Below are positions 27,091 through 37,129 of a stretch of 64,000 nt of DNA, in pieces (within the stretch, counting starts at the first letter, position 1; each line of letters opens with the position of its first letter). A program made the translations under genes and the position numbers. The DNA is from Pseudomonas ceruminis (GTDB taxonomy: Bacteria > Pseudomonadota > Gammaproteobacteria > Pseudomonadales > Pseudomonadaceae), in NCBI RefSeq assembly GCF_021602025.1, contig NZ_BQHW01000017.1, positions 62,001 to 126,000 on the forward strand. The letters are read 5' to 3'. Below the pieces are notes generated by a model that was not told where the DNA came from, searched no databases, and saw nothing but the letters and a program-made list of their open reading frames with translations.

Positions 27091-28068
27091 ATGGCCAAGC
27101 GTATCCAGTTCAGCCAGCATGGCGGCCCCGAAGTGTTGCAGCTTGTGGCGTTCGACCCGGCGCCGCCCGGGCCCCAGCAGGTGCGTGTGCGTAACCATGC
27201 GATCGGCTTGAACTTCATCGACACCTATTTCCGCAGCGGGCTGTACGCACCGCCTGCGTTGCCGTCAGGCCTGGGCACCGAGGGTGCCGGTGTGGTCGAA
27301 GCGGTGGGCGAGGGGGTCAGCCGCCTGAAAGTAGGTGACCGTGTAGCCTATGGCGGCGGCCCACTGGGTGCCTACAGCGAAGTGCATACGCTGCCGGAGG
27401 CCAACCTGGTCAAGCTGCCTGACAGCATCAGCTTCGAGCAAGCGGCGGCGGTGATGCTCAAGGGCCTGACCGTGCAATACCTGCTCAAGCAGACCTACGC
27501 CGTGCAGCCAGGCGATGTGATCCTGTTCCATGCGGCGGCCGGGGGCGTCGGTTCGCTGGCTTGCCAATGGGCCAAGGCGCTGGGGGCCAAGTTGATCGGT
27601 ACTGTCAGCTCCTCCGAAAAGGCTGAGCGGGCCAAGGCGCTGGGTGCCTGGGCCACCATCGACTACAGCCGCGAAGATGTGGCCAAGCGCGTGCTTGAGC
27701 TGACCGACGGCAAGAAATGCCCGGTGGTGTACGACGGCGTGGGTGCCGATACCTGGCTGACTTCACTGGACTGCCTGCAGCCACGCGGGTTGATGGTGAG
27801 CTTTGGCAATGCGTCGGGCGCGGTGACGGGGGTCAACCTGGGCATCCTGTCGCAGAAGGGCTCGCTGTATGTCACCCGGCCGACCCTGGCCGGCTATGCC
27901 AACAATGCCGAAAACACCCAGGCCATGGCGGATGACCTGTTTGCCATGATTGCCAGCGGCAAGCTGGTTGTGGATATCCAGCAGCGGTATCCGCTGAGTG
28001 AGGCAGCCAAGGCGCAGACCGAACTGTCGGCGCGGCGGACTGTGGGGTCGACCGTTCTGCTCCCTTGA
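27091..28068 (+). CDS. qor: NADPH:quinone oxidoreductase (zeta-crystallin-like)
   Basis: This 325-aa zinc-free medium-chain dehydrogenase has the GTEGAGVVEAVGEGV motif and the NADPH-binding AAAGGVGSLACQWAKALGA. It transfers electrons from NADPH to quinones. The start has GGAGTG upstream. The hairpin at 28074 ends it. Confidence 0.93.
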   Translation: MAKRIQFSQHGGPEVLQLVAFDPAPPGPQQVRVRNHAIGLNFIDTYFRSGLYAPPALPSGLGTEGAGVVEAVGEGVSRLKVGDRVAYGGGPLGAYSEVHTLPEANLVKLPDSISFEQAAAVMLKGLTVQYLLKQTYAVQPGDVILFHAAAGGVGSLACQWAKALGAKLIGTVSSSEKAERAKALGAWATIDYSREDVAKRVLELTDGKKCPVVYDGVGADTWLTSLDCLQPRGLMVSFGNASGAVTGVNLGILSQKGSLYVTRPTLAGYANNAENTQAMADDLFAMIASGKLVVDIQQRYPLSEAAKAQTELSARRTVGSTVLLP

Positions 28069-28073
28069 ACACA

Positions 28074-28092
28074 GGGGCCGCTTTGCGGCCCC
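28074..28092. terminator. Hairpin terminator after qor
   Basis: GGGGCCGC and GCGGCCCC form an 8-bp stem around TTT, 5 bases after the qor stop. Confidence 0.65.
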
Positions 28093-28159
28093 TTCGCAGG
28101 ACAAGCCCGCTGCAACAACATAGGCGCTGCCCGGGAAGTCGTCGGTTCTCCCGGCAGCT

Positions 28160-28717
28160 CTATCCCGGGCGGACGACCTCGCCCGTGGCCAGATCACGAA
28201 TCACACTCGGATTCTTGCGCCCACCCAGCGCCCCGCCGAGCACCAGATCCAGCTGCCCGTGGAAATACTGCTCCACCCGCAACCGCGTCTTCGCCGCCGG
28301 CCGCCCACCCGGGTTGCACGAGGTGGAAATCAACGGCCCCACCAACGCACACAACTCGCGCACCTGCGGGTGATCACTGACCCGCAGCGCCACGGTGTCA
28401 TGCTGCCCCGTCACCCACTCCGGCAACAGGTCCTGATGCGGTACCAGCCAGGTATTGGGCCCCGGCCAGGTGCTGCCCATGCGGTCGATCCAGTCTTCGG
28501 GAAAATCCTCGAACAGGAAATCGAACTGGCGGATGTTGTCAGCGATCAGGATCAACCCTTTGTCCACAGGCCGCGACTTGAGCGCCAGCAAGCGATACAC
28601 CGCGTCCTCGTTCCACGGGTCGCAGCCCAGGCCCCAGACCGCTTCCGTCGGGTAGGCGATCACCGCACCGGCCCGAATCTCACGTGCGGCTTGTTGCACA
28701 CGCCAACTGCTCACCAT
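28160..28717 (-). CDS. tsaC: Threonylcarbamoyl-AMP synthase
   Basis: This 185-aa YrdC/Sua5-type protein makes threonylcarbamoyl-AMP for the t6A base of tRNAs that read ANN codons. It shows the [14 protein letters not shown] and [12 protein letters not shown] motifs and the late SCNPGGRPA segment. The ATG at 28717 has GGAGAG upstream. It is 38 bp behind dprA on the same strand, the usual dprA-tsaC order. Confidence 0.94.
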   Translation of the reverse strand: MVSSWRVQQAAREIRAGAVIAYPTEAVWGLGCDPWNEDAVYRLLALKSRPVDKGLILIADNIRQFDFLFEDFPEDWIDRMGSTWPGPNTWLVPHQDLLPEWVTGQHDTVALRVSDHPQVRELCALVGPLISTSCNPGGRPAAKTRLRVEQYFHGQLDLVLGGALGGRKNPSVIRDLATGEVVRPG

Positions 28718-28755
28718 TTGTGTCTCTCCGCATTTAAGCCTTGCACGCAGTTTAC

Positions 28756-29853
28756 TTAGCCGGCGCGGGCAAACCAACGCCCAGCTTCATTGCTCACCCG
28801 GCCTTCGAGCTCTAACTCGGTCAACTGCGCCAGTACCTGCGCCAATGGTTGTTCGCTGCAATGGGCAAGCATCTCGCTGGTCTGCGGCGCAGCATGCAAC
28901 AGCGCTAGCAACGGATGTGTCGGTGTGTCCACGACGGCCGGTGGCAGGTTCTGCCACCCCTGCAGGCTTTCCAGGATCTGCTCCACGCTTTCCACCAACA
29001 ATGCGCCATCGCGAATCAGCTGGTGGCAGCCCTTGGCGCCTGGGTGGTGGATGGAGCCGGGGATGGCATACACCTCGCGGCCTTGCTCGGCCGCAAGCCG
29101 TGCGGTAATCAGCGAACCGCTGGCCAAGCTCGCCTCGACCACCAGCACGCCCAGTGACAGGCCACTGATGATCCGGTTACGCCGTGGAAAATTGCCAGGT
29201 AACGGCCCGGCATCCAGCGGGTACTCGGAAACCAGCGCGCTTCCGTTGTCGATCATTGCCCTGGCCAAGTCGCGGTGGCGCTGTGGATAAAGTTTTTTCA
29301 GACCCGTGCCTAGCACGCCAATTGTGGCACCTTCGGCCTCAAGCGCAGCCCGATGAGCGGCGCCGTCGATACCCAATGCAAGCCCGCTGGTGATGGTGAA
29401 CCCGGCATGGGACAGGTAACGGGAAAAGGCCCGGGCCGTGTCCAGAGCCGGTGGCGAAGCACGCCTGCTGCCCACAATCGCCAGCTGGGGCCGCTCGAGC
29501 AAGGCCGGGTCACCCGCGACGAAAAGCAAGGGCGGGGCATCGTCGATTTCCGCCAGCAGCGCGGGGTAGCCAGGGCTGTCCCACATCAGTAAATGCTGGC
29601 CGGGCCGCTCTAACCAGGCCATTGCAGCCAGCGCCCCGTCGCGCACCTCAGCACTTCGCCTGGCATCGATGCTGGCTTGTGCTATACCCAATGCTCGCCA
29701 GGCGCCGGCCGGAGCGCTAAGCGCCGACGAAGCACTGCCGAAGGCTTCGAGTAAAGTGCGAAAGCGACGCAAACCCGTTTCTGGAAGACGATGCAGGCGT
29801 AATCGCGCCTCTAGTTCGGCAGGCGGGCAGAGCGACGAATGGTGATTGAGCAT
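28756..29853 (-). CDS. dprA: DNA-processing protein DprA (Smf)
   Basis: This 365-aa protein loads RecA on incoming single-stranded DNA during transformation. Its Rossmann core includes VGSRRASP and [16 protein letters not shown], followed by [10 protein letters not shown] and [22 protein letters not shown] short winged-helix domain closes the protein. The ATG at 29853 has AAGGA 8 bases upstream; earlier ATGs lack one. Confidence 0.94.
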   Translation of the reverse strand: MLNHHSSLCPPAELEARLRLHRLPETGLRRFRTLLEAFGSASSALSAPAGAWRALGIAQASIDARRSAEVRDGALAAMAWLERPGQHLLMWDSPGYPALLAEIDDAPPLLFVAGDPALLERPQLAIVGSRRASPPALDTARAFSRYLSHAGFTITSGLALGIDGAAHRAALEAEGATIGVLGTGLKKLYPQRHRDLARAMIDNGSALVSEYPLDAGPLPGNFPRRNRIISGLSLGVLVVEASLASGSLITARLAAEQGREVYAIPGSIHHPGAKGCHQLIRDGALLVESVEQILESLQGWQNLPPAVVDTPTHPLLALLHAAPQTSEMLAHCSEQPLAQVLAQLTELELEGRVSNEAGRWFARAG

Positions 29854-30059
29854 AGGGATCATCCTTGATCGAAACAGGGCCATCTACGTGGTACAACCTG
29901 TGGATAACTGTGTGGGTAACACTTTGAAAAGCTGTCCATTAATCGGACGCTATCAAGCCCATAGACACCCTAGTCGAGCTTGCCAGGTGCCGAATCCCCC
30001 GATTCCCTTTATTATGTGTGTTCAGTTTTCAACCGAACGCACAGTGACTGCCTGACCCT

Positions 30060-30566
30060 ATGGCCATCTTGAACATTCTCGAATTCCCGGACCCGCGCCT
30101 GCGCACCATCGCCAAACCGGTGACAGAGTTCGACGACGCCCTGCGCCAGCTGATCGACGACATGTTTGAAACCATGTACGAAGCGCCCGGCATCGGCCTG
30201 GCTGCCACCCAGGTCAACGTCCACAAACAGGTCGTGGTGATGGACCTGAGCGAAGACCGCAGCGAGCCGCGGGTCTTCATCAACCCGGTGGTCGAAGAAC
30301 TCACCCACGACATGGGCCAGTACCAGGAAGGTTGCCTGTCGGTGCCTGGCTTCTACGAGAACGTCGACCGCCCGCTGCGCGTGCGCGTCAAGGCGCAGGA
30401 CCGCGACGGCAAGCCCTACGAGCTCGAAGCCGAAGGCCTGCTGGCGGTGTGCGTGCAGCACGAGTTCGATCACCTCAACGGCAAGCTGTTCGTCGACTAC
30501 CTGTCGCAGCTCAAACGCGACCGGATCAAGAAAAAGCTGGAAAAGCAGCACCGCCAGCAAGCCTGA
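30060..30566 (+). CDS. def: Peptide deformylase
   Basis: This 168-aa metalloenzyme removes the formyl group from new proteins. All three motifs are present: [16 protein letters not shown] with the Cys ligand, and [11 protein letters not shown] (HEXXH). It heads the def-fmt-rsmB-trkA series. In relatives a LysM-domain gene divergent from def lies between def and dprA; here only 206 bp separate the two starts. Confidence 0.97.
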   Translation: MAILNILEFPDPRLRTIAKPVTEFDDALRQLIDDMFETMYEAPGIGLAATQVNVHKQVVVMDLSEDRSEPRVFINPVVEELTHDMGQYQEGCLSVPGFYENVDRPLRVRVKAQDRDGKPYELEAEGLLAVCVQHEFDHLNGKLFVDYLSQLKRDRIKKKLEKQHRQQA

Positions 30567-30580
30567 TCCCCACCTTCCAG

Positions 30581-30610
30581 AAGGCTTGCTCCGGCAAGCC
30601 TTTTTCTTTT
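30581..30610 (+). terminator. Rho-independent terminator between def and fmt
   Basis: AAGGCTTGC and GCAAGCCTT form a 9-bp stem around TCCG and are followed by a T-rich tail (TTTTTCTTTTTT). It lies just after def and before the fmt ribosome site, so it should reduce read-through from def into fmt. Confidence 0.85.
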
Positions 30611-30626
30611 TTGAAGCGAGAACTCC

Positions 30627-31559
30627 ATGCGCATCGTCTTTGCAGGCACTCCAGAGTTTGCTGCCGAACACCTCAAGGCCTTGCTCGACAGCCCCTACCA
30701 GGTCGTGGCCGTCTACACCCAGCCCGACCGCCCTGCCGGCCGTGGCCAGAAGCTCATGCCAAGCCCGGTCAAGCAGCTGGCCGTGGCCCATGACATTCCG
30801 GTGTTCCAGCCGCCGACTTTGCGCAATGCAGAGGCCCAGGCCGAACTGGCTGCACTGAAGCCGGACCTGATGGTAGTGGTCGCCTATGGCCTGATCCTGC
30901 CCCAGGCAGTGCTGGACATCCCCCGCCTGGGCTGCATCAACAGCCACGCATCGCTGCTGCCACGCTGGCGCGGCGCGGCGCCGATCCAGCGCGCCGTCGA
31001 AGCAGGCGATGCCGAGAGCGGCGTGACCGTGATGCGCATGGAAGCCGGCCTGGACACTGGCCCCATGCTGCTCAAAGTGATTACGCCAATCAGCGCCCAG
31101 GACACCGGCGGCAGCCTGCACGACCGCCTCGCCGAAATGGGCCCACCCGCTGTGGTGCAGGCCATCGCCGGCCTGGCTGACGGCAGCTTGCAGGGCGAAG
31201 TGCAGGACGATGCCCTGGCCACGTATGCACACAAGCTGAACAAGGACGAAGCGCGCATCGACTGGAGCCGCCCAGCCGTGGAGCTGGAGCGCCTGATCCG
31301 TGCCTTCAACCCCTGGCCGGTATGCCACAGCACCCTCGACGGCGAGAGCGTGAAGGTGCTCGCCGCTCACGTGTCCACAGGCAAGGGCGCCCCGGGTGAA
31401 ATCCTCTCTGCCAGCAAGGACGGCCTGGTGGTCGCCTGCGGTGACCAGGCCTTGAGCCTGACACGCCTGCAATTGCCAGGCGGCAAGGCCCTGGCCTTCA
31501 GCGACCTGTTCAACAGCCGCCGCGAGAAGTTCGCCAGTGGCAAGGTGCTTGGCCAATGA
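30627..31559 (+). CDS. fmt: Methionyl-tRNA formyltransferase
   Basis: This 310-aa enzyme formylates initiator Met-tRNA. The core [15 protein letters not shown] (with the formyltransferase Asn-His in INSHASLLP) and the [17 protein letters not shown] segment are clear. GAAGCGAGA precedes the ATG. It overlaps rsmB by 4 bases. Confidence 0.97.
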   Translation: MRIVFAGTPEFAAEHLKALLDSPYQVVAVYTQPDRPAGRGQKLMPSPVKQLAVAHDIPVFQPPTLRNAEAQAELAALKPDLMVVVAYGLILPQAVLDIPRLGCINSHASLLPRWRGAAPIQRAVEAGDAESGVTVMRMEAGLDTGPMLLKVITPISAQDTGGSLHDRLAEMGPPAVVQAIAGLADGSLQGEVQDDALATYAHKLNKDEARIDWSRPAVELERLIRAFNPWPVCHSTLDGESVKVLAAHVSTGKGAPGEILSASKDGLVVACGDQALSLTRLQLPGGKALAFSDLFNSRREKFASGKVLGQ

Positions 31560-32866
31560 ACCCACGCCTCGCCGCCGCTCGTGCCTTGGCTGCTGTCCTC
31601 AGCGGCAAGGCTTCGCTGAACAGCTCGCTACCGGCGCAACTGGACAAGGTAGACGAACGTGACCGCGGCCTGACCCAAGACCTGGCGTTCGGTACTGCCC
31701 GCTGGCAGCCGCGCCTCGACCTGCTCGCCGCGCAGTTACTGCAGAAGCCGTTCAAGGCTGCCGACGCCGATGTGCAGGCACTGTTGCTGGTCGGCCTGTA
31801 TCAGTTGTTCTATACCCGCATTCCGGCCCACGCAGCCATCGGCGAGACGGTCGGGTGCGCCGACAAGCTGAAAAAGCCTTGGGCAAAAGGGCTGCTCAAC
31901 GCCGTGCTGCGTCGCGCCCAACGCGAAGGCGAGGCCCTGCTCGCCGGCATGGAGCGCGACCCCGTGGTACGCACCGCCCACCCGCGCTGGCTGCAGAAAG
32001 CGCTCAAGGCGTTCTGGCCAGAGCAGTGGGAAGCGATCTGCGCGGCCAACAATGCCCACCCGCCGATGATCCTGCGGGTCAACCGCCGCCACCATAGCCG
32101 CGACGCCTACCTGGCCTTACTGGCCGAAGCAGGCGTCGGTGCCAGTGCCTGCCAGTACAGCCGCGACGGTATCGTGCTGGCCGAAGCTTGTGATGTACGC
32201 AGCCTGCCAGGCTTCGCCCAGGGCTGGGTCAGCGTGCAGGACGAAGCCGCGCAACTGTGCGCCGACCTGCTCGAACTGGCGCCCGGCCAACGCGTGCTCG
32301 ACGCCTGCTGCGCCCCAGGCGGCAAGACCTGCCACCTGCTCGAAGCCGAAACGGGCCTGGCCCATGTGGTGGCTATCGACCTGGAGGCCAAGCGCCTGAC
32401 CCGTGTGCGCGAGAACCTCGACCGCCTGCAGCTGGACGCCGAGCTGATCGCCTGTGACGCCCGCGACACGGCCAGCTGGTGGGACGGTAAGCCCTTCCAG
32501 CGCATCCTGCTCGACGCGCCGTGCTCGGCGACCGGCGTGATCCGCCGCCACCCGGACATCAAACTGACCCGTCAGGCCGACGACATTCCAGCCCTCGCCG
32601 CGCTGCAAGGCGAGCTGCTCGATGCCCTGTGGCCAACCCTGGAAGTGGGCGGCATGCTGCTGTATGCCACCTGCTCGAGCTTGCCCACCGAGAACACCGA
32701 AGTGATCGAGGCCTTCCTCACCCGCACCCCGGGCGCCCGTGAGCTGGACCTGGCTACCGAGGCAGGTGTACGTCAACCCCATGGCCGCCAGCTGTTGGCC
32801 CAGGAAGGCGGCCATGACGGCTTCTACTATGCCAAGCTGATCAAGATCGCCGCCTCGCGCGGGTAA
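31556..32866 (+). CDS. rsmB: 16S rRNA (cytosine-967-C5)-methyltransferase
   Basis: This 436-aa protein has an N-terminal NusB-like RNA-binding domain (residues about 1-130) and an SAM methyltransferase domain with the motif [15 protein letters not shown]. The two catalytic Cys are in [15 protein letters not shown] and [13 protein letters not shown]. It is coupled to fmt by a 4-base overlap. Confidence 0.96.
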   Translation: MNPRLAAARALAAVLSGKASLNSSLPAQLDKVDERDRGLTQDLAFGTARWQPRLDLLAAQLLQKPFKAADADVQALLLVGLYQLFYTRIPAHAAIGETVGCADKLKKPWAKGLLNAVLRRAQREGEALLAGMERDPVVRTAHPRWLQKALKAFWPEQWEAICAANNAHPPMILRVNRRHHSRDAYLALLAEAGVGASACQYSRDGIVLAEACDVRSLPGFAQGWVSVQDEAAQLCADLLELAPGQRVLDACCAPGGKTCHLLEAETGLAHVVAIDLEAKRLTRVRENLDRLQLDAELIACDARDTASWWDGKPFQRILLDAPCSATGVIRRHPDIKLTRQADDIPALAALQGELLDALWPTLEVGGMLLYATCSSLPTENTEVIEAFLTRTPGARELDLATEAGVRQPHGRQLLAQEGGHDGFYYAKLIKIAASRG

Positions 32867-32889
32867 GCAAAACGTTTAGGGAGTAGCGG

Positions 32890-34263
32890 ATGAAGATCAT
32901 CATCCTCGGCGCAGGGCAGGTGGGTGGTACGCTGGCGGAGCACCTGGCGAGCGAAGCCAACGACATCACCGTGGTCGACACCGACGGCGATCGCCTGCGC
33001 GACCTGGGCGACCGCCTCGACATCCGTACCGTGCAAGGCCGCGGCTCGCTGCCCACGGTACTGCGCCAGGCCGGCGCCGATGATGCCGACATGCTGGTGG
33101 CCGTCACCAACAGTGACGAAACCAACATGGTGGCGTGCCAGGTCGCCTATTCCTTGTTCCACACCCCGACCAAGATTGCCCGCGTGCGTGAATCGGCCTA
33201 CCTCACACGCGAGGAACTGTTCGACAACGACCACATTCCAGTGGACGTGCTGATCAGCCCCGAGCAGGTGGTCACCAACTACATCAAGCGCCTGATCGAA
33301 CACCCAGGCTCACTGCAGGTGATCGACTTTGCCGAAGGCAAAGCGCAGTTGGTGGCAGTCAAGGCCTACTACGGTGGCCCGTTGGTGGGGCAGCAGTTGC
33401 GCCAGATTCGCGCGCACATGCCCAACGTCGACACCCGCGTAGCCGCGATCTTCCGCCGCGACCGGCCGATCACCCCACGGGGCGATACCGTGATCGAGGC
33501 CGACGACGAGGTCTTCTTCATCGCCGCCAAGAAAGACATCCGCGCCGTGATGGGTGAACTGCGGCGGATCGATGAAACCAACAAGCGCGTGGTCATCGCC
33601 GGTGGCGGGCAGATCGGCGAGCGTCTGGCCGAGGCCATCGAAAGCCGCTATCAGGTGAAGATCATCGAGATGAGCCCGGCGCGCTGCCGCCACCTGTCCG
33701 ACACCCTGGAAAGCACCGTGGTGCTGCAGGGCAGTGCCTCGGACAAGGACCTGATGCTGGAAGAGAACATCGCCGACGCCGACATCTTCCTGGCGCTGAC
33801 CAACGATGACGAAGCCAACATCATGTCGTCGCTGCTGGCCAAGCGCCTTGGCGCGCGCAAGGTGATGACCATCATCAACAACCCGGCCTATGTCGACCTG
33901 GTGCAAGGCGGCGACATCGACATTGCCATCAGCCCGCAGCTGGCCACCATCGGCACCCTGCTGGCGCACGTGCGCCGTGGCGACATCGTCAGCGTACACT
34001 CGCTGCGCCGTGGTGCGGCCGAGGCGATCGAAGCGGTAGCACATGGCGATGCGAAGTCGAGCAAGGTGGTCGGCAAGGCCATCGAAGACATCTCCCTGCC
34101 ACCCGGCACCACCATCGGCGCGATCATTCGTGACGAACAGGTGCTGATCGCCCACGACGATACGGTGATCGAGTCAGGCGACCATGTGATCCTGTTCGTT
34201 GTGGATAAAAAGCACATCAGGGACGTGGAGAAGCTGTTCCACGTGGGTTTGAGTTTCTTCTAG
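32890..34263 (+). CDS. trkA: Trk potassium transport regulatory protein TrkA
   Basis: This 457-aa cytoplasmic protein has two NAD(H)-binding RCK-N domains ([15 protein letters not shown] at about 4 and [16 protein letters not shown] at about 236), each followed by an RCK-C domain. It gates the TrkH/G potassium channel. TAGGGAGTAG precedes the ATG. An exact DnaA box overlaps its last codons (34200). Confidence 0.96.
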   Translation: MKIIILGAGQVGGTLAEHLASEANDITVVDTDGDRLRDLGDRLDIRTVQGRGSLPTVLRQAGADDADMLVAVTNSDETNMVACQVAYSLFHTPTKIARVRESAYLTREELFDNDHIPVDVLISPEQVVTNYIKRLIEHPGSLQVIDFAEGKAQLVAVKAYYGGPLVGQQLRQIRAHMPNVDTRVAAIFRRDRPITPRGDTVIEADDEVFFIAAKKDIRAVMGELRRIDETNKRVVIAGGGQIGERLAEAIESRYQVKIIEMSPARCRHLSDTLESTVVLQGSASDKDLMLEENIADADIFLALTNDDEANIMSSLLAKRLGARKVMTIINNPAYVDLVQGGDIDIAISPQLATIGTLLAHVRRGDIVSVHSLRRGAAEAIEAVAHGDAKSSKVVGKAIEDISLPPGTTIGAIIRDEQVLIAHDDTVIESGDHVILFVVDKKHIRDVEKLFHVGLSFF

Positions 34264-34274
34264 GGGAAGAGGGC

Positions 34275-34583
34275 ATGCGCGAGTCGCTGGAGAAGATGCT
34301 GGCCAAGGGTGTGGATAACCCGCTGCTGCGGTTCGGGCTGGGCAAAGCCTGGCTGGATGAAGGGAACGGCGCTGAAGCGGCGGTGCACCTGGCGGTGTGT
34401 GTGGAGCAAGACCCGAAGTACTCCGCAGCCTGGAAGCTGCTGGGCAAGGCGTATCAGCTGCAGGGTGATGCGGCGGCGGCGCGCAAGGCCTGGGAGGATG
34501 GGATAGTGGCGGCGCAGGCTCATGGCGACAAGCAGGCCGAAAAAGAAATGACGGTGTTTCTCAAGAAACTGAACAAGGCCTGA
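34275..34583 (+). CDS. Small TPR-repeat protein
   Basis: This 102-aa protein is made of about two tetratricopeptide repeats (LRFGLGKAWLDEGNGAEAAVHL and AAWKLLGKAYQLQGDAAAARKAWEDGI). It likely mediates protein contacts; partner unknown. It follows trkA by 11 bp after GGGGAAGAGG, so probably cotranscribed. An exact DnaA box is at 34310. Confidence 0.85.
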   Translation: MRESLEKMLAKGVDNPLLRFGLGKAWLDEGNGAEAAVHLAVCVEQDPKYSAAWKLLGKAYQLQGDAAAARKAWEDGIVAAQAHGDKQAEKEMTVFLKKLNKA

Positions 34584-34590
34584 AATCGTT

Positions 34591-34609
34591 GGGGCTGCAA
34601 AGCAGCCCC
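34591..34609. terminator. Hairpin terminator between convergent genes
   Basis: GGGGCTGC and GCAGCCCC form an 8-bp stem around AAA, between the TPR gene and the convergent acyltransferase gene. Confidence 0.6.
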
Positions 34610-34617
34610 CCGAAACA

Positions 34618-35505
34618 TCAATACCAGCGCGGCTCGCCAGCCGGGCGCTTCTTGAAGCGCTTCATGCTCCACATGTACTGGCTGGGATATTCGCGCACAT
34701 AGCGCTCGACCACCTTGCTCATGGCCGCCGCCGACTCGGTCACATCGGTGCTGTACATCGCCTCCGGGGCTGCTTCCAGGAACACTTTGAAGCCCGAACC
34801 ATCCGGCAAACGCAGCGCATGCAGGAACACTCCTACCGCCTTGCCACCGGCCAGCATGTTCGGCACGAACTTGCTGGTCAGCGCCTGGGTACCCAGGAAC
34901 GGCACGAACACACCCGCCGATTCGGCCGGCTCCGGGTCAGCAGGGATGCCCACCTGGCCGCCACGGCGCACTTCCTTGATCACGCTGAGGATGCCTTCCT
35001 TGGTCGAAGGCGCCACGCGATTGCCCATCTGTACGCGCTGCTCTCGCAGCAGGTCATCCACCGCCTTGAGCTTGGGTGGGCGGTAGAAGATGATCGGCTT
35101 GCACTGGCTGCAGTAGAAGTGGTTGAGCACTTCCCAGTTACCCAGGTGGCTGGTGATGCCGACCACGCCCTTGCCCGAGGCCAGGGCCTGCTCCAGTACT
35201 TCAAGCCCGTGTACTTCCTTGACCAGGTCCAGCGACCGCTGCGGCGGCCAGATCCAGGCACAGGCACTTTCGACAAACGACTTGCCGATGTCCCGCAGCG
35301 CGCGGCCCACCAACTGCTCACGTTCGGTCGGGTCCATCTGCGGGAAGCACTTGGCCAAGTTGATGCGCACGACGTTGCGCGAACCGTTGGGGATTTTCCA
35401 CATCAGCCAGCCGATGCCGGCACCGACGCGCTGCACTGCGCCCCAGGGCAGCTTGGCAAACAGACGAAGCACCCCGACCATCAGGGCGCCCTTGAACTTT
35501 TCCAC
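34618..35505 (-). CDS. lpxL: Lipid A biosynthesis lauroyl acyltransferase (LpxL/HtrB type)
   Basis: This 295-aa inner-membrane enzyme adds a secondary acyl chain to lipid A. The HX4E catalytic motif is SHLGNWE, and PADPEPAESAGVFVPFLG matches the family. A hydrophobic N-terminal segment anchors it. The start is GTG at 35505. Confidence 0.92.
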   Translation of the reverse strand: MEKFKGALMVGVLRLFAKLPWGAVQRVGAGIGWLMWKIPNGSRNVVRINLAKCFPQMDPTEREQLVGRALRDIGKSFVESACAWIWPPQRSLDLVKEVHGLEVLEQALASGKGVVGITSHLGNWEVLNHFYCSQCKPIIFYRPPKLKAVDDLLREQRVQMGNRVAPSTKEGILSVIKEVRRGGQVGIPADPEPAESAGVFVPFLGTQALTSKFVPNMLAGGKAVGVFLHALRLPDGSGFKVFLEAAPEAMYSTDVTESAAAMSKVVERYVREYPSQYMWSMKRFKKRPAGEPRWY

Positions 35506-35546
35506 AGGCGAATTCCTTATTTCAGCAAGGCGCGCATTGTAACCCC

Positions 35547-36098
35547 TCAGCGCACCAAGGCGGCGTAACGATCACAATCGGTGGTGTGGTCCATGACCAT
35601 CCCGGTCGCCTGCATGAAGGCGTAACAGATGGTCGGGCCGACGAAAGTGAAGCCGGCTTTCTGCAGGGCCTTGCTCATGGCCTTGGCTTCATCGGTCACT
35701 GCCGGCACCTCGCCGCGGCCCGTGAAATGATTGATCCTGGGCGTGCCCCCGACGAACGACCACAGCCACTCGGCCGGGTTATCCACAGCCAGCCAGGCCT
35801 GTGCATTGCGCCGCGCGGCCTTGAGTTTGAGGCGGTTGCGGATGATGCCGGGATCGAGCATCAACGCTTCGATCCGCTCGTCGCTCATCTGCGACAGCTT
35901 TACCGGATCGAAGCCATACATCACCTGTCGATAGCGTTCGCGCTTGCGCAGCACGGTGATCCACGACAACCCCGCCTGGAACCCTTCGAGCAAAAGCATC
36001 TCGAACAGCAACGCCGGGTCACGCTGCGGCGTTCCCCATTCCTGGTCGTGGTAGGCCTGGTACAACGGATCGTCTGAACACCAAAAGCAGCGTGGCAT
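35547..36098 (-). CDS. tag: DNA-3-methyladenine glycosylase I
   Basis: This 183-aa base-excision enzyme removes 3-methyladenine. The N-terminal zinc and substrate block is CFWCSDDPLYQAYHDQEWG; the helix-hairpin-helix region and late HTTDCDRY (zinc ligands) are present. The gene is divergent from glyQ. Confidence 0.95.
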   Translation of the reverse strand: MPRCFWCSDDPLYQAYHDQEWGTPQRDPALLFEMLLLEGFQAGLSWITVLRKRERYRQVMYGFDPVKLSQMSDERIEALMLDPGIIRNRLKLKAARRNAQAWLAVDNPAEWLWSFVGGTPRINHFTGRGEVPAVTDEAKAMSKALQKAGFTFVGPTICYAFMQATGMVMDHTTDCDRYAALVR

Positions 36099-36181
36099 AA
36101 GGCTCCAATGAGTAGAGGGCGAAGCGAATCAGGTTATACTCCCGCTCTTTACATCCGCATCCCCAGATACAGGTGAATTTC

Positions 36182-37129
36182 GTGAGCCAGCCTACGCCAG
36201 CCGTGCGTACCTTCCAAGACCTGATCCTCGCCCTGCAGAACTACTGGGCCGAGCAAGGTTGTGTGGTGCTTCAGCCCTACGATATGGAAGTAGGCGCCGG
36301 CACTTTCCACACCGCAACATTCCTGCGCGCCGTCGGCCCAGAAACCTGGAACGCCGCCTACGTGCAGCCTAGCCGTCGCCCTGCCGACGGGCGGTATGGC
36401 GAAAACCCCAACCGCCTGCAGCACTACTACCAGTTCCAGGTAGTGCTCAAGCCCAACCCTGCCAACTTCCAGGAGCTGTACCTCGGCTCGCTGAAAGCCA
36501 TCGGCCTCGACCCACTGGTCCACGATATCCGTTTTGTCGAAGACAACTGGGAGTCGCCGACCCTGGGCGCCTGGGGCCTGGGCTGGGAAATCTGGCTCAA
36601 CGGCATGGAAGTGACCCAGTTCACCTACTTCCAGCAGGTTGGCGGTATCGAGTGCTACCCGGTCACCGGTGAAATCACCTACGGCCTGGAGCGCCTGGCC
36701 ATGTACATCCAGGGCGTCGACTCGGTGTACGACCTGGTGTGGGCCGACGGCCCGTTCGGCAAGGTCACCTACGGCGATGTGTTCCACCAGAACGAGGTGG
36801 AGCAGTCGACCTACAACTTCGAACACGCCAACGTCGAGAAGCTGTTCGAACTGTTCGACTTCTACGAAAGCGAAGCCAACCGCCTGATCAAGCTGGACCT
36901 GCCGCTGCCCACCTACGAAATGGTCCTGAAGGCTTCGCACACCTTCAACCTGCTCGACGCCCGCCGCGCCATCTCGGTGACCGAGCGCCAGCGCTACATC
37001 CTGCGCGTGCGCACCCTGGCCCGGGACGTGGCGCAAAGCTATCTGCAAGCCCGCGCACGCCTGGGCTTCCCGATGGCCACCCCTGAACTGCGTGACGAAG
37101 TGTTGGCGAAGCTGGAGGCTGCACAATGA
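36182..37129 (+). CDS. glyQ: Glycyl-tRNA synthetase alpha subunit
   Basis: This 315-aa subunit holds the class II catalytic core ([19 protein letters not shown] and [16 protein letters not shown]). The start is the GTG at 36182, giving [12 protein letters not shown] as in relatives; the GTG at 36173 is less likely. It overlaps glyS by 4 bases. Confidence 0.97.
   Translation: MSQPTPAVRTFQDLILALQNYWAEQGCVVLQPYDMEVGAGTFHTATFLRAVGPETWNAAYVQPSRRPADGRYGENPNRLQHYYQFQVVLKPNPANFQELYLGSLKAIGLDPLVHDIRFVEDNWESPTLGAWGLGWEIWLNGMEVTQFTYFQQVGGIECYPVTGEITYGLERLAMYIQGVDSVYDLVWADGPFGKVTYGDVFHQNEVEQSTYNFEHANVEKLFELFDFYESEANRLIKLDLPLPTYEMVLKASHTFNLLDARRAISVTERQRYILRVRTLARDVAQSYLQARARLGFPMATPELRDEVLAKLEAAQ

Noticed and set aside
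30012-31565. A 517-aa minus-strand ORF across def and fmt
   Set aside because: Shadow of two essential translation genes.
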